A stretch of DNA of 64,000 nucleotides from Bacillus sp. 1NLA3E (GCF_000242895.2 NC_021171.1:3878001-3942000), one strand, 5' to 3'. Shown: positions 9,142 to 17,424, counted from the first letter of the stretch. The notes: generated by a model not told the origin, from the letters alone. Made by a program: numbers and translations.

Positions 9142-9327
9142 GGCTGTGTTAAAACTCAATGTTGATTTTTTGCACAATATTGATTGGAGTGGAAGGCACG
9201 AAGACTCCTGCGGGAGCAGCGGGACAGGTGAGACCCCACAGGCGCTTAAGCGCCGAGGAGGCTCACCGCCCTCCCCGCGGAAAGCAAGTGCCTGGAACGG
9301 AAATCAACATTCTAGTTTAACAGAGCC
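9142..9327 (+). repeat. GC-rich MITE, copy 1
   Basis: Starts GGCTGTGTTAAAAC and ends GTTTAACAGAGCC, imperfect terminal inverted repeats of about 13 bp. Flanks ACAAGGAA (9134-9141) and AAAAGGAA (9328-9335) are a 7-of-8 degenerate target duplication. Inner repeat ATGTTGATT/AATCAACAT surrounds a strongly GC-rich core (GAGACTCCTGCGGGAGCAG, CCGAGGAGGCTCACCGCC) that can fold on itself. It encodes no protein. The 8-bp duplication and GGCT ends suggest mobilisation in trans by an ISL3-type transposase (inference). It separates mmsA from the sfnG-like gene. Confidence 0.85.
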
Positions 9328-9336
9328 AAAAGGAAA

Positions 9337-9362
9337 AAAGCTGATTCATAAGAATTCAGCCT
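9337..9362 (-). terminator. Terminator of the oxygenase operon
   Basis: On the minus strand GCTGAATTC-TTAT-GAATCAGC is followed by a run of T (TTTTTTCC). Confidence 0.8.
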
Positions 9363-9381
9363 CTCTATTTTATTGTTCAAT

Positions 9382-10419
9382 TTATTGTGATTTTAATAGA
9401 GGAACAACACCTTCGTAAAAATCATTAAGTTCCTGTAATGGATTCCTAAAGGTTAGGAGGATTTTATCAATTCCTATTGCTTGAAGCTCATGAATTTTGT
9501 TTGCAACTTCTTCATAATTACCGATAAGTCCTGTCCGGAATCCTTCATTATTAGCTACAAAGTCACTAATCGTTGAAGCATTTTTCCACATACCCCTTGT
9601 TTCTGTTCGTTTTTTTAGTTGAGAAATAGCTGTATCATCTGCGTTTTCAATAATATATTGGTATTCTTCTAGCGCTTTATTTGATGTTTCCCTGGCAATC
9701 ACAAAGGCATTTACTGCAAATTTAACATGCCGTCCGTTCTCTTTTGCCACTTCCGAAACATTTTTTATTTGTTCTTTGAACTCTTCAATTGGAGCGCCAT
9801 TCATAAAATAGTAATCAGATAGGCGACCGGCCATTTCTTGGGCTTCTATCGAATTCCCGCCTTGATAGATAGCTGGATATGGCTTTTGAATCGGTTTAGG
9901 CTCCAATATAGCGTTATTGATTTGATAAAAATCACCCTGATAGGAAAAATGATTAGTCGTCCATAACCCTTTTAACACTTCAAGGTATTCTATCGAACGT
10001 TTATAGCGATCTTCATGCTTTATCCACTCTATCCCAAACATTTCTTGTTCTTCCTTAAACCATCCACTCACTAAATTTATATGAAATCGTCCATTTGAAA
10101 TAATATCAATCGTGGCCCCTATTTTAGCTAATGTTGCTGGGTGGATAAACCCAGGTAATACAGCGGCAAGAAAATGAATATTTTTTGTCTCCGTCGCTAA
10201 GGCTGTAACCATTGACAAAGGATCTAATTGGCCGCTGCCAGCCGTTGTCCCACCAATATTTCCTACATACCGGATAGGATAAAGGATTGAATCCACTTGC
10301 CATTGCTCTGCAGTTTGGACAAGTTTCCGGTTATATTCTAGACTTGCATCTTTATTCTGGTTGACATTAGCACGCAAAAAGCCACCAGATAAATTTGCCC
10401 CCCAAATCGAAAATTTCAA
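9382..10419 (-). CDS. SfnG-like FMNH2-dependent monooxygenase (dimethylsulfone type)
   Basis: 345 residues of the bacterial luciferase-like (LLM) TIM-barrel class. The stretches WGANLSGGFL near the N-terminus, VSGWFKEE near 117-124 and HVKFAVNAFVIARET near 227-241 resemble dimethylsulfone monooxygenase SfnG more than SsuD. SfnG uses FMNH2 and O2 to cleave dimethylsulfone to methanesulfinate. Last gene of a four-gene minus-strand operon, 45 bp after the SsuD-like gene. No flavin reductase is encoded nearby. Sulfur acquisition is the likely role; the exact substrate is inferred only from family resemblance. Confidence 0.82.
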   Translation of the reverse strand: MKFSIWGANLSGGFLRANVNQNKDASLEYNRKLVQTAEQWQVDSILYPIRYVGNIGGTTAGSGQLDPLSMVTALATETKNIHFLAAVLPGFIHPATLAKIGATIDIISNGRFHINLVSGWFKEEQEMFGIEWIKHEDRYKRSIEYLEVLKGLWTTNHFSYQGDFYQINNAILEPKPIQKPYPAIYQGGNSIEAQEMAGRLSDYYFMNGAPIEEFKEQIKNVSEVAKENGRHVKFAVNAFVIARETSNKALEEYQYIIENADDTAISQLKKRTETRGMWKNASTISDFVANNEGFRTGLIGNYEEVANKIHELQAIGIDKILLTFRNPLQELNDFYEGVVPLLKSQ

Positions 10420-10464
10420 GTTTATTCATTCCTTCCTAACTCAAATTCATTACCACTTCATGTG

Positions 10465-11529
10465 CTATTTAATAGTTAATGCTTCCTCTTTAAATAAAGG
10501 GAGGACAGAACTCCCAAAACGATGAGACTCCTCCAGATGAGGAAATCCTGATAAAACAAAATGCGTCACACCGGCATCAATATATTCCTGCAAGCCTTCA
10601 CGGACTTGTGTTGGGGTACCAACAAGCGCGGTACCAGCACCTTTCCTAACTTTTCCGATACCAGACCAACCATATTTTCCGAAACGCTCGGTTTGTTTCG
10701 TCAATTCATTCATTCTTTTTTGAGCAACTGAATCGGTGGTTTCATAATAATGATCCATATTACCTTGAACCTCTCTATCCACCCTACTAATTATCTTTTC
10801 AGCAGCCTCCCAAGCTTCCTCCTCATCATCCCTAACCACGACGTGGATTCGGACACCAAATTCCAACTCTCTTCCATACTTCTGTGCCCTTTGTTTAATA
10901 TCTTCAATCTGTTGCTTGATTTGCTCAACTGGTTCACCCCATTGAAGAAAAACATCAGCAGATTTTGCCGCAATCTCCTTTGCTACATCGGAAGAACCGC
11001 CGAAATAAATCGGAACGGATTGATTTTGATGGATATTGGAAGGTAATAATCCTTGATTGATCGTAAAATAATCACCTGAGTAATTTACTTCTGAACCAGT
11101 CCATGATTTTTGAAGGACATCAAGAAATTCATCTGTTCTTCGATAACGGTCGTCATGCGCTAAAAAATCGCCATCCTGCCCTAACTCCTTCGCGGACCCC
11201 CCTGTTACAATATTAACCAGGACCCGACCCTCTGAAAATTGGTCTAGGGTTGATGCCATTTTCGCCGCTACGGTAGGGGCAACAAAACCTGGACGAAGCG
11301 CAATCAGTGTTTTTATTTTTTTGGTATGATGAATAATGGCCGATCCTACCAACCATGAATCTAAATAGGGCGTTCCCACAGGAATCAAGATCCCCTCAAA
11401 ACCGGCTTTTTCTGCTGTTTTTGCTACGTTTACCAAGTAATCCAAAGTTGGTTTCCGCTCTGGCTTTTCTAAGCCTAAGTATTCTCCATCGCCATTTGTT
11501 GGCGCAAACCAGTAAAAATGAACTGACAT
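10465..11529 (-). CDS. ssuD: SsuD-like alkanesulfonate monooxygenase
   Basis: 354 residues, LLM class. N-terminus HFYWFAPTNGDGEYLG aligns with the start of SsuD (FWFLPTHGDGHYLG), followed by ALRPGFVAPTVAAKMASTLD and VNIVTGGSAKELGQDGDFL, the conserved SsuD barrel strands. SsuD uses FMNH2 to release sulfite from alkanesulfonates. It lies 12 bp downstream of the second HpaB-like gene and is clearly co-transcribed. In Escherichia coli SsuD works with the reductase SsuE and the importer SsuABC; here the importer next door is MetQNP-like instead. Confidence 0.87.
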   Translation of the reverse strand: MSVHFYWFAPTNGDGEYLGLEKPERKPTLDYLVNVAKTAEKAGFEGILIPVGTPYLDSWLVGSAIIHHTKKIKTLIALRPGFVAPTVAAKMASTLDQFSEGRVLVNIVTGGSAKELGQDGDFLAHDDRYRRTDEFLDVLQKSWTGSEVNYSGDYFTINQGLLPSNIHQNQSVPIYFGGSSDVAKEIAAKSADVFLQWGEPVEQIKQQIEDIKQRAQKYGRELEFGVRIHVVVRDDEEEAWEAAEKIISRVDREVQGNMDHYYETTDSVAQKRMNELTKQTERFGKYGWSGIGKVRKGAGTALVGTPTQVREGLQEYIDAGVTHFVLSGFPHLEESHRFGSSVLPLFKEEALTIK

Positions 11530-11541
11530 CGTTAAACCTCC

Positions 11542-12960
11542 TTATTTTATCGCTTCATAAGCATAATCGATTAACTGCTGCTTGTTTTGATAAGCATTGG
11601 ATTGGGCAGCAAAGGTTCTGACAGGGTCGCCTGAATAAAATCGTTCATACAACTCATGGCGAGCAGCAAGTGGACTTCCAATGATATCCCAAGCCAATTT
11701 AATCAACTGGGTCCTTTCTTTTGCCGAAGTATCTGTCCCCTTAAAATATTGTTGCAATAAGGACCCTAGTTCTCCATCAAGATCTTCAATCCTTGAAGGA
11801 ACCTGCAATAGTCCTCCCGCACCAATTTGTTGCAAGATCTCCAAAGCTCTCGGATAATAACGGGTTCCTAGATTGCGTGCAGTTGTTAACGAGTCTTGGT
11901 TCGGGAGCAAAATTCCATTATATAGTTTTGCTTTTTGTTCTGAAGCAACCAGAAGCGCTTTGATCGTTTCAAGCTGGATAATGAGTTCTGCCAGCTTTTC
12001 TTTTACATGAAGGAATTGCGTTGCCCCGGCTGTTTCAGCAATTTCATTGCCAATTGCCACAACACCTTCTAGTTTACTGATGAGACGGACCACTGTTTGA
12101 TGCTGGCTAAGCAAAGATGAAGCAGGGTTAATTCGAAGTTTCCATGCCAATTCAGGATCCTCATGGACGATTACTCTTTCCCATGGTATAAACACATCAT
12201 CAAAAATTAACACAGCATCCATTTCATCGAAACGGGAACTTAATGGATGATCCTCAATTCGTTCATCTGCAAAAGACTCTCTGCAAACCAAATGCAGACC
12301 CTTTGCATTAACAGGGACCAAAAAGACATTAGCAAATTCTCGTTCGTTTTCTCCTCGTTTGTGATAGGAAAAAATTAATAGTTCATCCACATAAGGAGCA
12401 GCTGTGGCGATCATTTTTGCTCCTCGAACAAAAACACCTTCACTGTTTTTACGAGTAATATGTAAAATCCCTGGATCCTTCTCTTCGATTGATTTAGAAC
12501 GGTTCTTTTGTGGATCATGACCTACAGCTGTCGATAATAAATCAAGATTTCGTGACTGATAGTAATAATCTTCTATTTTGTTAGAAAAACCAGGATTGCT
12601 CACTTCTAATTGTTTACGATCCGCAAACCATCCTGTGAACAGCGAACGCGAATATTCAGATAGACGGCTCATGACTCCGAAAGTTTGATCAGCCCAATAT
12701 TTGTAAGCAAGTCTCTTTCTCTCTAAATCTTCGTGTGTTTTTGGGACAAGAAAAGACAGATTGGCATCTAACCCTTCCTCCGTCTTATAAGTTAACAATG
12801 ATTTTGTAGCTACCTTTGTTTGCGACTCTAGCAGTGTATTGACTGAATGAACTGTTCCTTTAAAAGCAGGATGTTGGTCAAAATTTTTAACAATTTCTCC
12901 GTTTATCCAAACATTTCTTCCATCATCGAGTCGTTGAAGGTACGGGATTATTTTGCTCAT
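11542..12960 (-). CDS. HpaB-family flavin-dependent monooxygenase (second copy)
   Basis: 472 residues of the 4-hydroxyphenylacetate 3-hydroxylase large-subunit family (acyl-CoA dehydrogenase-like fold). Family marks: GVMSRLSEYSRSLFTGW near 94-110 (the Arg-x3-Tyr pair of HpaB), DPQKNRSKS near 147-155, and FDEMDAVLIFDDVFIPWERV near 243-262. The active-site His of true HpaB (in LTHxxxxPQ) is not at the expected position, so the phenol substrate may differ. HpaB proteins need FADH2 from a partner reductase, none of which is here. The start overlaps the end of the preceding paralogue by 38 bp, with AAAGGAG before the ATG: translational coupling is likely. Confidence 0.85.
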   Translation of the reverse strand: MSKIIPYLQRLDDGRNVWINGEIVKNFDQHPAFKGTVHSVNTLLESQTKVATKSLLTYKTEEGLDANLSFLVPKTHEDLERKRLAYKYWADQTFGVMSRLSEYSRSLFTGWFADRKQLEVSNPGFSNKIEDYYYQSRNLDLLSTAVGHDPQKNRSKSIEEKDPGILHITRKNSEGVFVRGAKMIATAAPYVDELLIFSYHKRGENEREFANVFLVPVNAKGLHLVCRESFADERIEDHPLSSRFDEMDAVLIFDDVFIPWERVIVHEDPELAWKLRINPASSLLSQHQTVVRLISKLEGVVAIGNEIAETAGATQFLHVKEKLAELIIQLETIKALLVASEQKAKLYNGILLPNQDSLTTARNLGTRYYPRALEILQQIGAGGLLQVPSRIEDLDGELGSLLQQYFKGTDTSAKERTQLIKLAWDIIGSPLAARHELYERFYSGDPVRTFAAQSNAYQNKQQLIDYAYEAIK

Positions 12961-14416
12961 CTAACTTCTCCTTTCCATGCAACTCTTCCCAAAAGAGTGC
13001 TAGTTTTTGTTTTAATGGTTCTTTATCATAAGTATCATATTGAAAAGCAAAGGTACGAATAGGATCCCCTGTATAAAATCTTTCATATAGATCATGTCTT
13101 GCACCAAGTGTGCTTCCTACCAGTTCCCAACCTACTTGAAATAAGGCAGTTTTGGTCATAGCATCCACCTTTGCACCTCGATAATACTTTTCAAAGAACG
13201 GCGTAAGCTCATTACTGTCATTTACAGTAGTTGAGGGGAGTTGGATAAAACCACCCGCTCCGATTTGTTTTAAAATCTCAATCGCCCTCGGATAATATCG
13301 AGTTCCTAAATTGCGGGCAGTAATTAATGGAACCCGAGCTGGCATATATACCTTTTTATCATTTAGTGAACCTTGAACTTCAGAAGCAATTAGCAAAGCT
13401 TCTATACTATCAATCTGTGTATAGAGTTCTCCTAGTTTTTCTTGAACATGTAAGAAGTGATCGGCACCGATCGATTGAGCAATTGCCGTCGTCACTCCTG
13501 CTACAAATTGAAGCTTAGTAAGTAAGCGAACAACCGTCTGATGATGAGCTAAGCCATTTAATTGTTGATGCTGCTGCGCTTCAAAAACACCTTCAGCAGA
13601 ACCTCTGATCAGTACACGTTCCCATGGAATGAGTACATCGTCAAAAATGAGCACGGCATCCATTTCATCAAACTGTGCGCTTAATGGATGTTTCTTTTGA
13701 TCCTGTGAAGCAAATGATTCACGACAAACAATTTGAAGTCCCGGTAAATTCAAAGGCACAATGAACATGTTGGCATACTCTGACTTTCCAGGTGACAGCT
13801 TTTGATGTGGCATAACTATGACATCATGGGCATAAGGGGCAGCCGTAGCAATCATTTTTGCTCCTCTAACGATGACACCTTCTTCGGTTTCCTGAATCAC
13901 TCGTAATAATGCATCCTGATCCTGATGCTCATCATTTGGTTTTGAGCGGTCGATTTGCGGATCAAGAATAGCCGTCGTTATGACTCGGCGCTCATCTCTT
14001 GCTTGTTCATAATAAGCGGTAATTTTCTTAGAAAACCCTGGATCAAATTGATTAAAATAATCTCGATCAATAAAATAGCCGGTAATAAGAGAACTAGAAT
14101 AATCAGATAATCGACTCATTACCCCGAAGGTTTTCCGTGACCATAAAGCAAAGGACTCTCTTCTTGATTTTAAGTCTTTAAGATTATTCGGAATAAGATA
14201 AGCTTTGTGAACATATTCATTTGTCCTTGGACTGATAAATCCTACTTTCTGCTGTTCATCCGGTGAATCGAGGGTCTCCCACAAGCTTGTTATCGTTTTT
14301 AGAGTTCCTGTAAATTCAGGATGGTTGGCGAGATCTTTTATTTTCTTTCCATTTAACCAAACACTTCTTCCATCATTGAGGCTTTCCTTAAATCCTGATT
14401 TTTTCTTGGTTTTCAT
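12923..14416 (-). CDS. HpaB-family flavin-dependent monooxygenase (first copy)
   Basis: 497 residues from the ATG at 14416, chosen because AAAGGAG lies 11 nt upstream; the longer open frame to 14554 runs through the promoter and leader and is not translated. Same family as its neighbour, with GVMSRLSDYSSSLITGY, DPQIDRSKP and FDEMDAVLIFDDVLIPWERV. The HpaB active-site His is replaced (ITTAILDPQ instead of LTHxxxxPQ). The two paralogues are similar over their whole length and may form a hetero- or homotetramer. First gene of the oxygenase operon, governed by a short leader with a hairpin and terminator. Confidence 0.85.
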   Translation of the reverse strand: MKTKKKSGFKESLNDGRSVWLNGKKIKDLANHPEFTGTLKTITSLWETLDSPDEQQKVGFISPRTNEYVHKAYLIPNNLKDLKSRRESFALWSRKTFGVMSRLSDYSSSLITGYFIDRDYFNQFDPGFSKKITAYYEQARDERRVITTAILDPQIDRSKPNDEHQDQDALLRVIQETEEGVIVRGAKMIATAAPYAHDVIVMPHQKLSPGKSEYANMFIVPLNLPGLQIVCRESFASQDQKKHPLSAQFDEMDAVLIFDDVLIPWERVLIRGSAEGVFEAQQHQQLNGLAHHQTVVRLLTKLQFVAGVTTAIAQSIGADHFLHVQEKLGELYTQIDSIEALLIASEVQGSLNDKKVYMPARVPLITARNLGTRYYPRAIEILKQIGAGGFIQLPSTTVNDSNELTPFFEKYYRGAKVDAMTKTALFQVGWELVGSTLGARHDLYERFYTGDPIRTFAFQYDTYDKEPLKQKLALFWEELHGKEKLDEQNNPVPSTTR

Positions 14417-14440
14417 TAAGCAATCAACTCCTTTAAATAC

Positions 14441-14486
14441 AAAAGCCCTCGAAGGAATATAAAAAGCTATATTCCTATCAAGGGCT
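14441..14486 (-). terminator. Leader terminator (attenuator) before the HpaB-like operon
   Basis: Minus strand: AGCCCT pairs with AGGGCT (14486-14481 with 14449-14444) and an inner AGGAATATA pairs perfectly with TATATTCCT, followed by TTTTGTATTT. It lies between the promoter and the first structural gene, so it must be bypassed for expression. Its first three bases (AGC) are shared with the leader hairpin upstream. Confidence 0.75.
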
Positions 14487-14504
14487 ATCGGTTGTCCGGT
14501 AAGC
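14484..14504 (-). promoter_or_regulatory. Conserved leader hairpin, HpaB-like operon copy
   Basis: Reading the minus strand: GCU-UA-CCGG-ACAA-CCGA-U-AGC. GCU pairs with AGC and CGG with CCG around an ACAA loop. The 3' AGC is also the first part of the terminator stem, so the two structures exclude each other at that point. The same 21-nt design occurs in the divergent MetQNP leader. Confidence 0.6.
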
Positions 14505-14525
14505 GTATTTATTTTTATATTTTTC

Positions 14526-14554
14526 ATAATAGTCCTACAATACACAGCGGTCAA
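14526..14554 (-). promoter_or_regulatory. Sigma-A promoter of the HpaB-like operon
   Basis: Minus strand TTGACC (14554-14549), 17-bp spacer, TATTAT (14531-14526). Start of transcription predicted near 14520, giving a leader of roughly 105 nt. Confidence 0.75.
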
Positions 14555-14598
14555 GTGTGTTTTTTAAATGTTTTTATCTGAAATTTCAGTAAAGGGGG

Positions 14599-14628
14599 TT
14601 GAAAGATTAATTACCTTCTTGTTATAAT
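14599..14628 (+). promoter_or_regulatory. Sigma-A promoter of the MetQNP-type operon
   Basis: TTGAAA (14599-14604), 18-bp spacer, TATAAT (14623-14628). It points to the leader hairpin and terminator at 14663-14713. Confidence 0.7.
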
Positions 14629-14662
14629 CCATTTATTCCAATTGGTTAACTAAATTATTTAA

Positions 14663-14683
14663 GCCTACCGGATAACCGGCGGC
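14663..14683 (+). promoter_or_regulatory. Conserved leader hairpin, MetQNP copy
   Basis: GCC-UA-CCGG-AUAA-CCGG-C-GGC: GCC pairs with GGC and CCGG with CCGG around an AUAA loop. Relative to the divergent copy the outer pair changes from U-A to C-G on both sides, a compensatory change supporting an RNA fold. Its 3' GC begins the terminator stem. Confidence 0.6.
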
Positions 14684-14717
14684 ATGGACAAAAAATTGTT
14701 CATGCTTTTTTTATTTT
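14682..14717 (+). terminator. Leader terminator (attenuator) before the MetQNP-type operon
   Basis: GCATGGACAA (14682-14691) pairs with TTGTTCATGC (14696-14705), ten pairs including one G-T, followed by seven T and TATTTT. It lies between the promoter and metQ; the MITE follows immediately. Confidence 0.8.
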
Positions 14718-14719
14718 AA

Positions 14720-14887
14720 GGCTGTGTTAGAGCACAATGTTGATTGTAGTGGAAGGCGCGAGACTCCTGCGGGAGCAGTGGGACAGGTGAGACCCCGCAG
14801 GCGCTTTAGCGCCGAGGAGGCTCACCGCCCACCCCGCGGAAAGCGAAGCGCCTGGAACGGAAATCAACATTCTAGTTTAACAGAGCC
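14720..14887 (+). repeat. GC-rich MITE, copy 2 (perfect 8-bp target duplication)
   Basis: Same element as copy 1: GGCTGTGTTA at the left and GTTTAACAGAGCC at the right, inner GC-rich palindromic core. The flanks TATTTTAA (14712-14719) and TATTTTAA (14888-14895) are identical, proving transposition with an 8-bp duplication. It sits between the leader terminator and metQ, and its insertion point is inside the T-tract of that terminator. Confidence 0.92.
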
Positions 14888-14928
14888 TATTTTAAAGAGC
14901 ATGTAGTACAGAAATGAGGAAAATTATA

Positions 14929-15765
14929 ATGAAAAAGAAGTTTGGGTTGATCGTTTTCTGCCTATTGTTAACACTGGTCTTTTCAGGCTGCAGTGGGAGC
15001 GAAAGCGTTAAGACTAATAAAAATGTGGATTCAAAAAAACTCGTATTTGGCTTCACCCCTGGTCCTTATAGCGACCAAGTCAAAAAGGGAATTGAACCTT
15101 TATTAAAAGAAAAAGGCTATAGCATTAAATATGTTGAATTCAGTGACCCAGGCCAACCTAACTTTGGGCTTGCGGAAGGATCACTTGACGTGAATATATT
15201 TCAACATACAGCTTATTTCGAGAATTTTAAAAAAGAAAATAATCTAGATCTTTATGAAGTCATTAAAGTACCGACTGCCCCAATGGGCGTTTACTCAGAT
15301 AAGCACGATAGCATAAAGGAAGTGAAGGATGGATTTAAAGTAGCCATACCTAATGATCCTCCCAACGTAGCTAGAGCCCTAAGAATATTAGAAAAAATTG
15401 GCTGGGTAACCTTAAAAAAGGGCTATGATCCAATTACTGTCTCAAAAAGGGATATTGAAGAACAAAAGGTAAACTTCTCATTTGTCGAGGTTGAACAAGC
15501 TCAACTTCCCCGAACCTTGCCTGATGTAGATTACGCATTGGTCAATGGAAATTTTATTTTGGCCAATGATCGAAAATTATCCTCTTCTCTTTATTTAGAA
15601 GATCCACCGTTTGAATATCAAAACTTAGTAGCTGTCAGAACGGAAGATAAAGATAAACAATTCGTGAAAGATATTATTAAAGCCTATAAATCAACTGAAT
15701 TTAAAAAGGTGATTGAAAGTGATAAAAATTTCGAGGGATTTCACCGACCTGATTATTTTAAATAA
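14929..15765 (+). CDS. MetQ/NlpA-family substrate-binding lipoprotein
   Basis: 278 residues from the ATG at 14929, preferred over 14914 because GAGG lies 9 nt before it. Lipoprotein signal KKKFGLIVFCLLLTLVFSGC with the lipobox ending FSGC, then a periplasmic-binding-protein fold of the NlpA type (KLVFGFTPGPYSDQV, DVNIFQHTAYFENF, PNVARALRILEKIGW). MetQ relatives bind D/L-methionine and related sulfur compounds. Next to oxygenases for organosulfur compounds the ligand may be a methionine derivative or another sulfur compound (inference). Followed by its ATPase and permease in one operon. Confidence 0.9.
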   Translation: MKKKFGLIVFCLLLTLVFSGCSGSESVKTNKNVDSKKLVFGFTPGPYSDQVKKGIEPLLKEKGYSIKYVEFSDPGQPNFGLAEGSLDVNIFQHTAYFENFKKENNLDLYEVIKVPTAPMGVYSDKHDSIKEVKDGFKVAIPNDPPNVARALRILEKIGWVTLKKGYDPITVSKRDIEEQKVNFSFVEVEQAQLPRTLPDVDYALVNGNFILANDRKLSSSLYLEDPPFEYQNLVAVRTEDKDKQFVKDIIKAYKSTEFKKVIESDKNFEGFHRPDYFK

Positions 15766-15809
15766 TATCCAATTTCAAAAATGATTTATACACAAAAGGA
15801 GGCTAAAAA

Positions 15810-16568
15810 GTGATTACATTTAAAAATGTAGGTAAAAGCTTCCCTGTAAAAGAAGGATCGCTTCAGGCTATTTCCAATGTTAATCTTCATGTGAAAGAAA
15901 AAGAGATTTTTGGAATAATCGGTTTTAGCGGTGCAGGAAAGTCCACGTTACTTCGAATAGGTAATCTATTAGAAAGACCAACGGAGGGAACCGTCATTAT
16001 CAACAACCATGTGTTAACGGATTTATCAGGTAAAAATCTTAGAAAGGTACGCCATGAAACCGGGATGATTTTTCAGCATTTTAACCTCGTGGCGAATCTC
16101 ACTGTATGGGGAAATGTTAGTCTTGCATTAGAATTTGCTAATATTCCTAAGAGAGATCGGTCCAAAATAATTGAAGAAGCTTTAAAAACCGTTGATTTAT
16201 CTGATAAAGCGAACCAGTATCCTTCCCAACTCTCGGGTGGGCAAAAACAACGGGTAGCGATTGCCAGAGCCATTAGTACGCGACCTAAAGTATTGTTATG
16301 TGATGAGCCTACTTCAGCATTGGACCCACAAACGACTTTATCCATCCTATCTTATTTAAAAAAGATTAACAAAACCTATGGTGTGACCATTCTCATCGTA
16401 ACGCATGAGATGGATGTAATCCGCTACTTGGCAGACAGGGTTGCCGTAATGGCAAATGGGCAGATCGTGGAGGAATTTCAATTAGCGGATAAAAGAGTTT
16501 CACCGGAAACAGAAATCGGCAAAATATTGTTAAATCGGGAACGTGAAGAGGTGATGGTAGGTGTTTGA
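15810..16568 (+). CDS. MetN-type ABC transporter ATPase lacking the regulatory domain
   Basis: 252 residues from a GTG start with AAAGGAGG upstream. Walker [10 protein letters not shown] near 38-46, Q-loop FQHFNL, signature LSGGQKQR, Walker [14 protein letters not shown] and the switch His in VTHEMD. Classical MetN is about 340 residues with a C-terminal NIL/ACT-like domain that binds methionine and inhibits transport. Here the protein stops soon after the ATPase core, so that feedback site is missing. Overlaps the permease start by 8 bp. Confidence 0.9.
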   Translation: MITFKNVGKSFPVKEGSLQAISNVNLHVKEKEIFGIIGFSGAGKSTLLRIGNLLERPTEGTVIINNHVLTDLSGKNLRKVRHETGMIFQHFNLVANLTVWGNVSLALEFANIPKRDRSKIIEEALKTVDLSDKANQYPSQLSGGQKQRVAIARAISTRPKVLLCDEPTSALDPQTTLSILSYLKKINKTYGVTILIVTHEMDVIRYLADRVAVMANGQIVEEFQLADKRVSPETEIGKILLNREREEVMVGV

Positions 16569-17223
16569 TAACATTGTATCTTACCTTCCTGAAATATATT
16601 TAAGTGTTGGTCAAACATTTTTTATGGTAGGTACTGCGATGATTGCGGCTATTTTGTTTGGTATTCCTCTTGGTTTGCTCACTTTTTTAACCTCAAAGGG
16701 ACAATTACTCGAACAAAAAATAATAAATGGCATTTTAAATTCAATTGTTAATATCGTTCGATCTTTCCCATTTATTATTTTACTGGTTGCACTCATTCCT
16801 TTAACACGAGCTTTACTTGGAACAACTGTCGGTCCCACGGCAGCCTCTGTTCCCCTTTCCATTGCTGCTATTCCCTATTTAGCACGGCTTGTGGAACAAT
16901 CTTTACGTGAGGTCCCGAAAGGAACAATAGAAGCGGCTGTTGCAATGGGAGGATCGCCACTACAAATTATTTTAAAGGTTTTATTATTAGAAGCTCGATC
17001 TGGCCTTGTTTTAGGTCTTACAGTAACAGCCGTTTCTTTCATTTCTTATTCTGCCATTGCCGGGGTTGTGGGTGGAGGTGGCATTGGTGATTTGGCGATT
17101 CGTTATGGGTATTATCGATTCCAGACGGATATAATGGTCATAACTGTATTCCTGCTGATTATCCTAGTCCAGTCTGTTCAATTTATTGGAAATCTTATTG
17201 CTATAAAAATTGATAAACGATAG
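16561..17223 (+). CDS. MetI-type ABC transporter permease
   Basis: 220 residues, GTG start inside the end of the ATPase gene (translational coupling). Five or six transmembrane helices and the EAA-type cytoplasmic loop REVPKGTIEAAVAMGGSPLQI near 117-137, which docks on the ATPase. Length and layout match MetI (MetP in B. subtilis). Completes a MetQNI-type importer. Confidence 0.9.
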   Translation: MFDNIVSYLPEIYLSVGQTFFMVGTAMIAAILFGIPLGLLTFLTSKGQLLEQKIINGILNSIVNIVRSFPFIILLVALIPLTRALLGTTVGPTAASVPLSIAAIPYLARLVEQSLREVPKGTIEAAVAMGGSPLQIILKVLLLEARSGLVLGLTVTAVSFISYSAIAGVVGGGGIGDLAIRYGYYRFQTDIMVITVFLLIILVQSVQFIGNLIAIKIDKR

Positions 17224-17229
17224 TCATGA

Positions 17230-17292
17230 TCCCCTTATGGACATTAACTCAGCTAACAGGCTGTAGTTTTTTCTTAAGGGGGGTTTTTTATT
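17230..17292 (+). terminator. Probable terminator of the importer operon
   Basis: CCCCTTA at 17232 and TAAGGGG before a T-run at 17284-17290 can close a long-looped hairpin. Confidence 0.55.
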
Positions 17293-17330
17293 GAATAATC
17301 CGTAAAAAATTTTGATGAAAGCTTAATATG

Positions 17331-17360
17331 TTGACAATTAGATGGAATTAAATATATAAT
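17331..17360 (+). promoter_or_regulatory. Orphaned sigma-A promoter, probably of the pirin gene
   Basis: Perfect TTGACA (17331-17336) and TATAAT (17355-17360), 18-bp spacer. No gene follows for 340 bp, because a MITE and an IS110 element intervene. Taking both out would place this promoter about 140 bp before the pirin ATG. Confidence 0.7.
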
Positions 17361-17361
17361 T

Positions 17362-17378
17362 TATCTCGAATTAAGATA
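17362..17378 (+). promoter_or_regulatory. MhqR-like operator
   Basis: TATCTCGAATTAAGATA lies just after the -10 box. As I recall it, the B. subtilis MhqR (MarR/DUF24-independent quinone sensor) operator is an inverted repeat of the form TATCTcgaAt-cgAGATA; arms TATCT and AGATA match. Its position would block the promoter. Assignment is by resemblance only. Confidence 0.5.
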
Positions 17379-17424
17379 TTTTTAATCAAGTATAATTGAA
17401 TCCTCAATCAATCTTTATTTTATA

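Noticed and set aside
14417-14554. N-terminal extension of the first HpaB-like protein
   Set aside because: The extra codons run through the promoter, leader hairpin and terminator; the ATG at 14416 has the ribosome site and gives the family length.
14440-14720. SAM-I (S-box) or T-box riboswitch in the organosulfur divergent region
   Set aside because: The short motif CCGG-AYAA-CCG superficially recalls the CCCGGCAACC of S-boxes, but the other S-box helices and any T-box sequence are missing.
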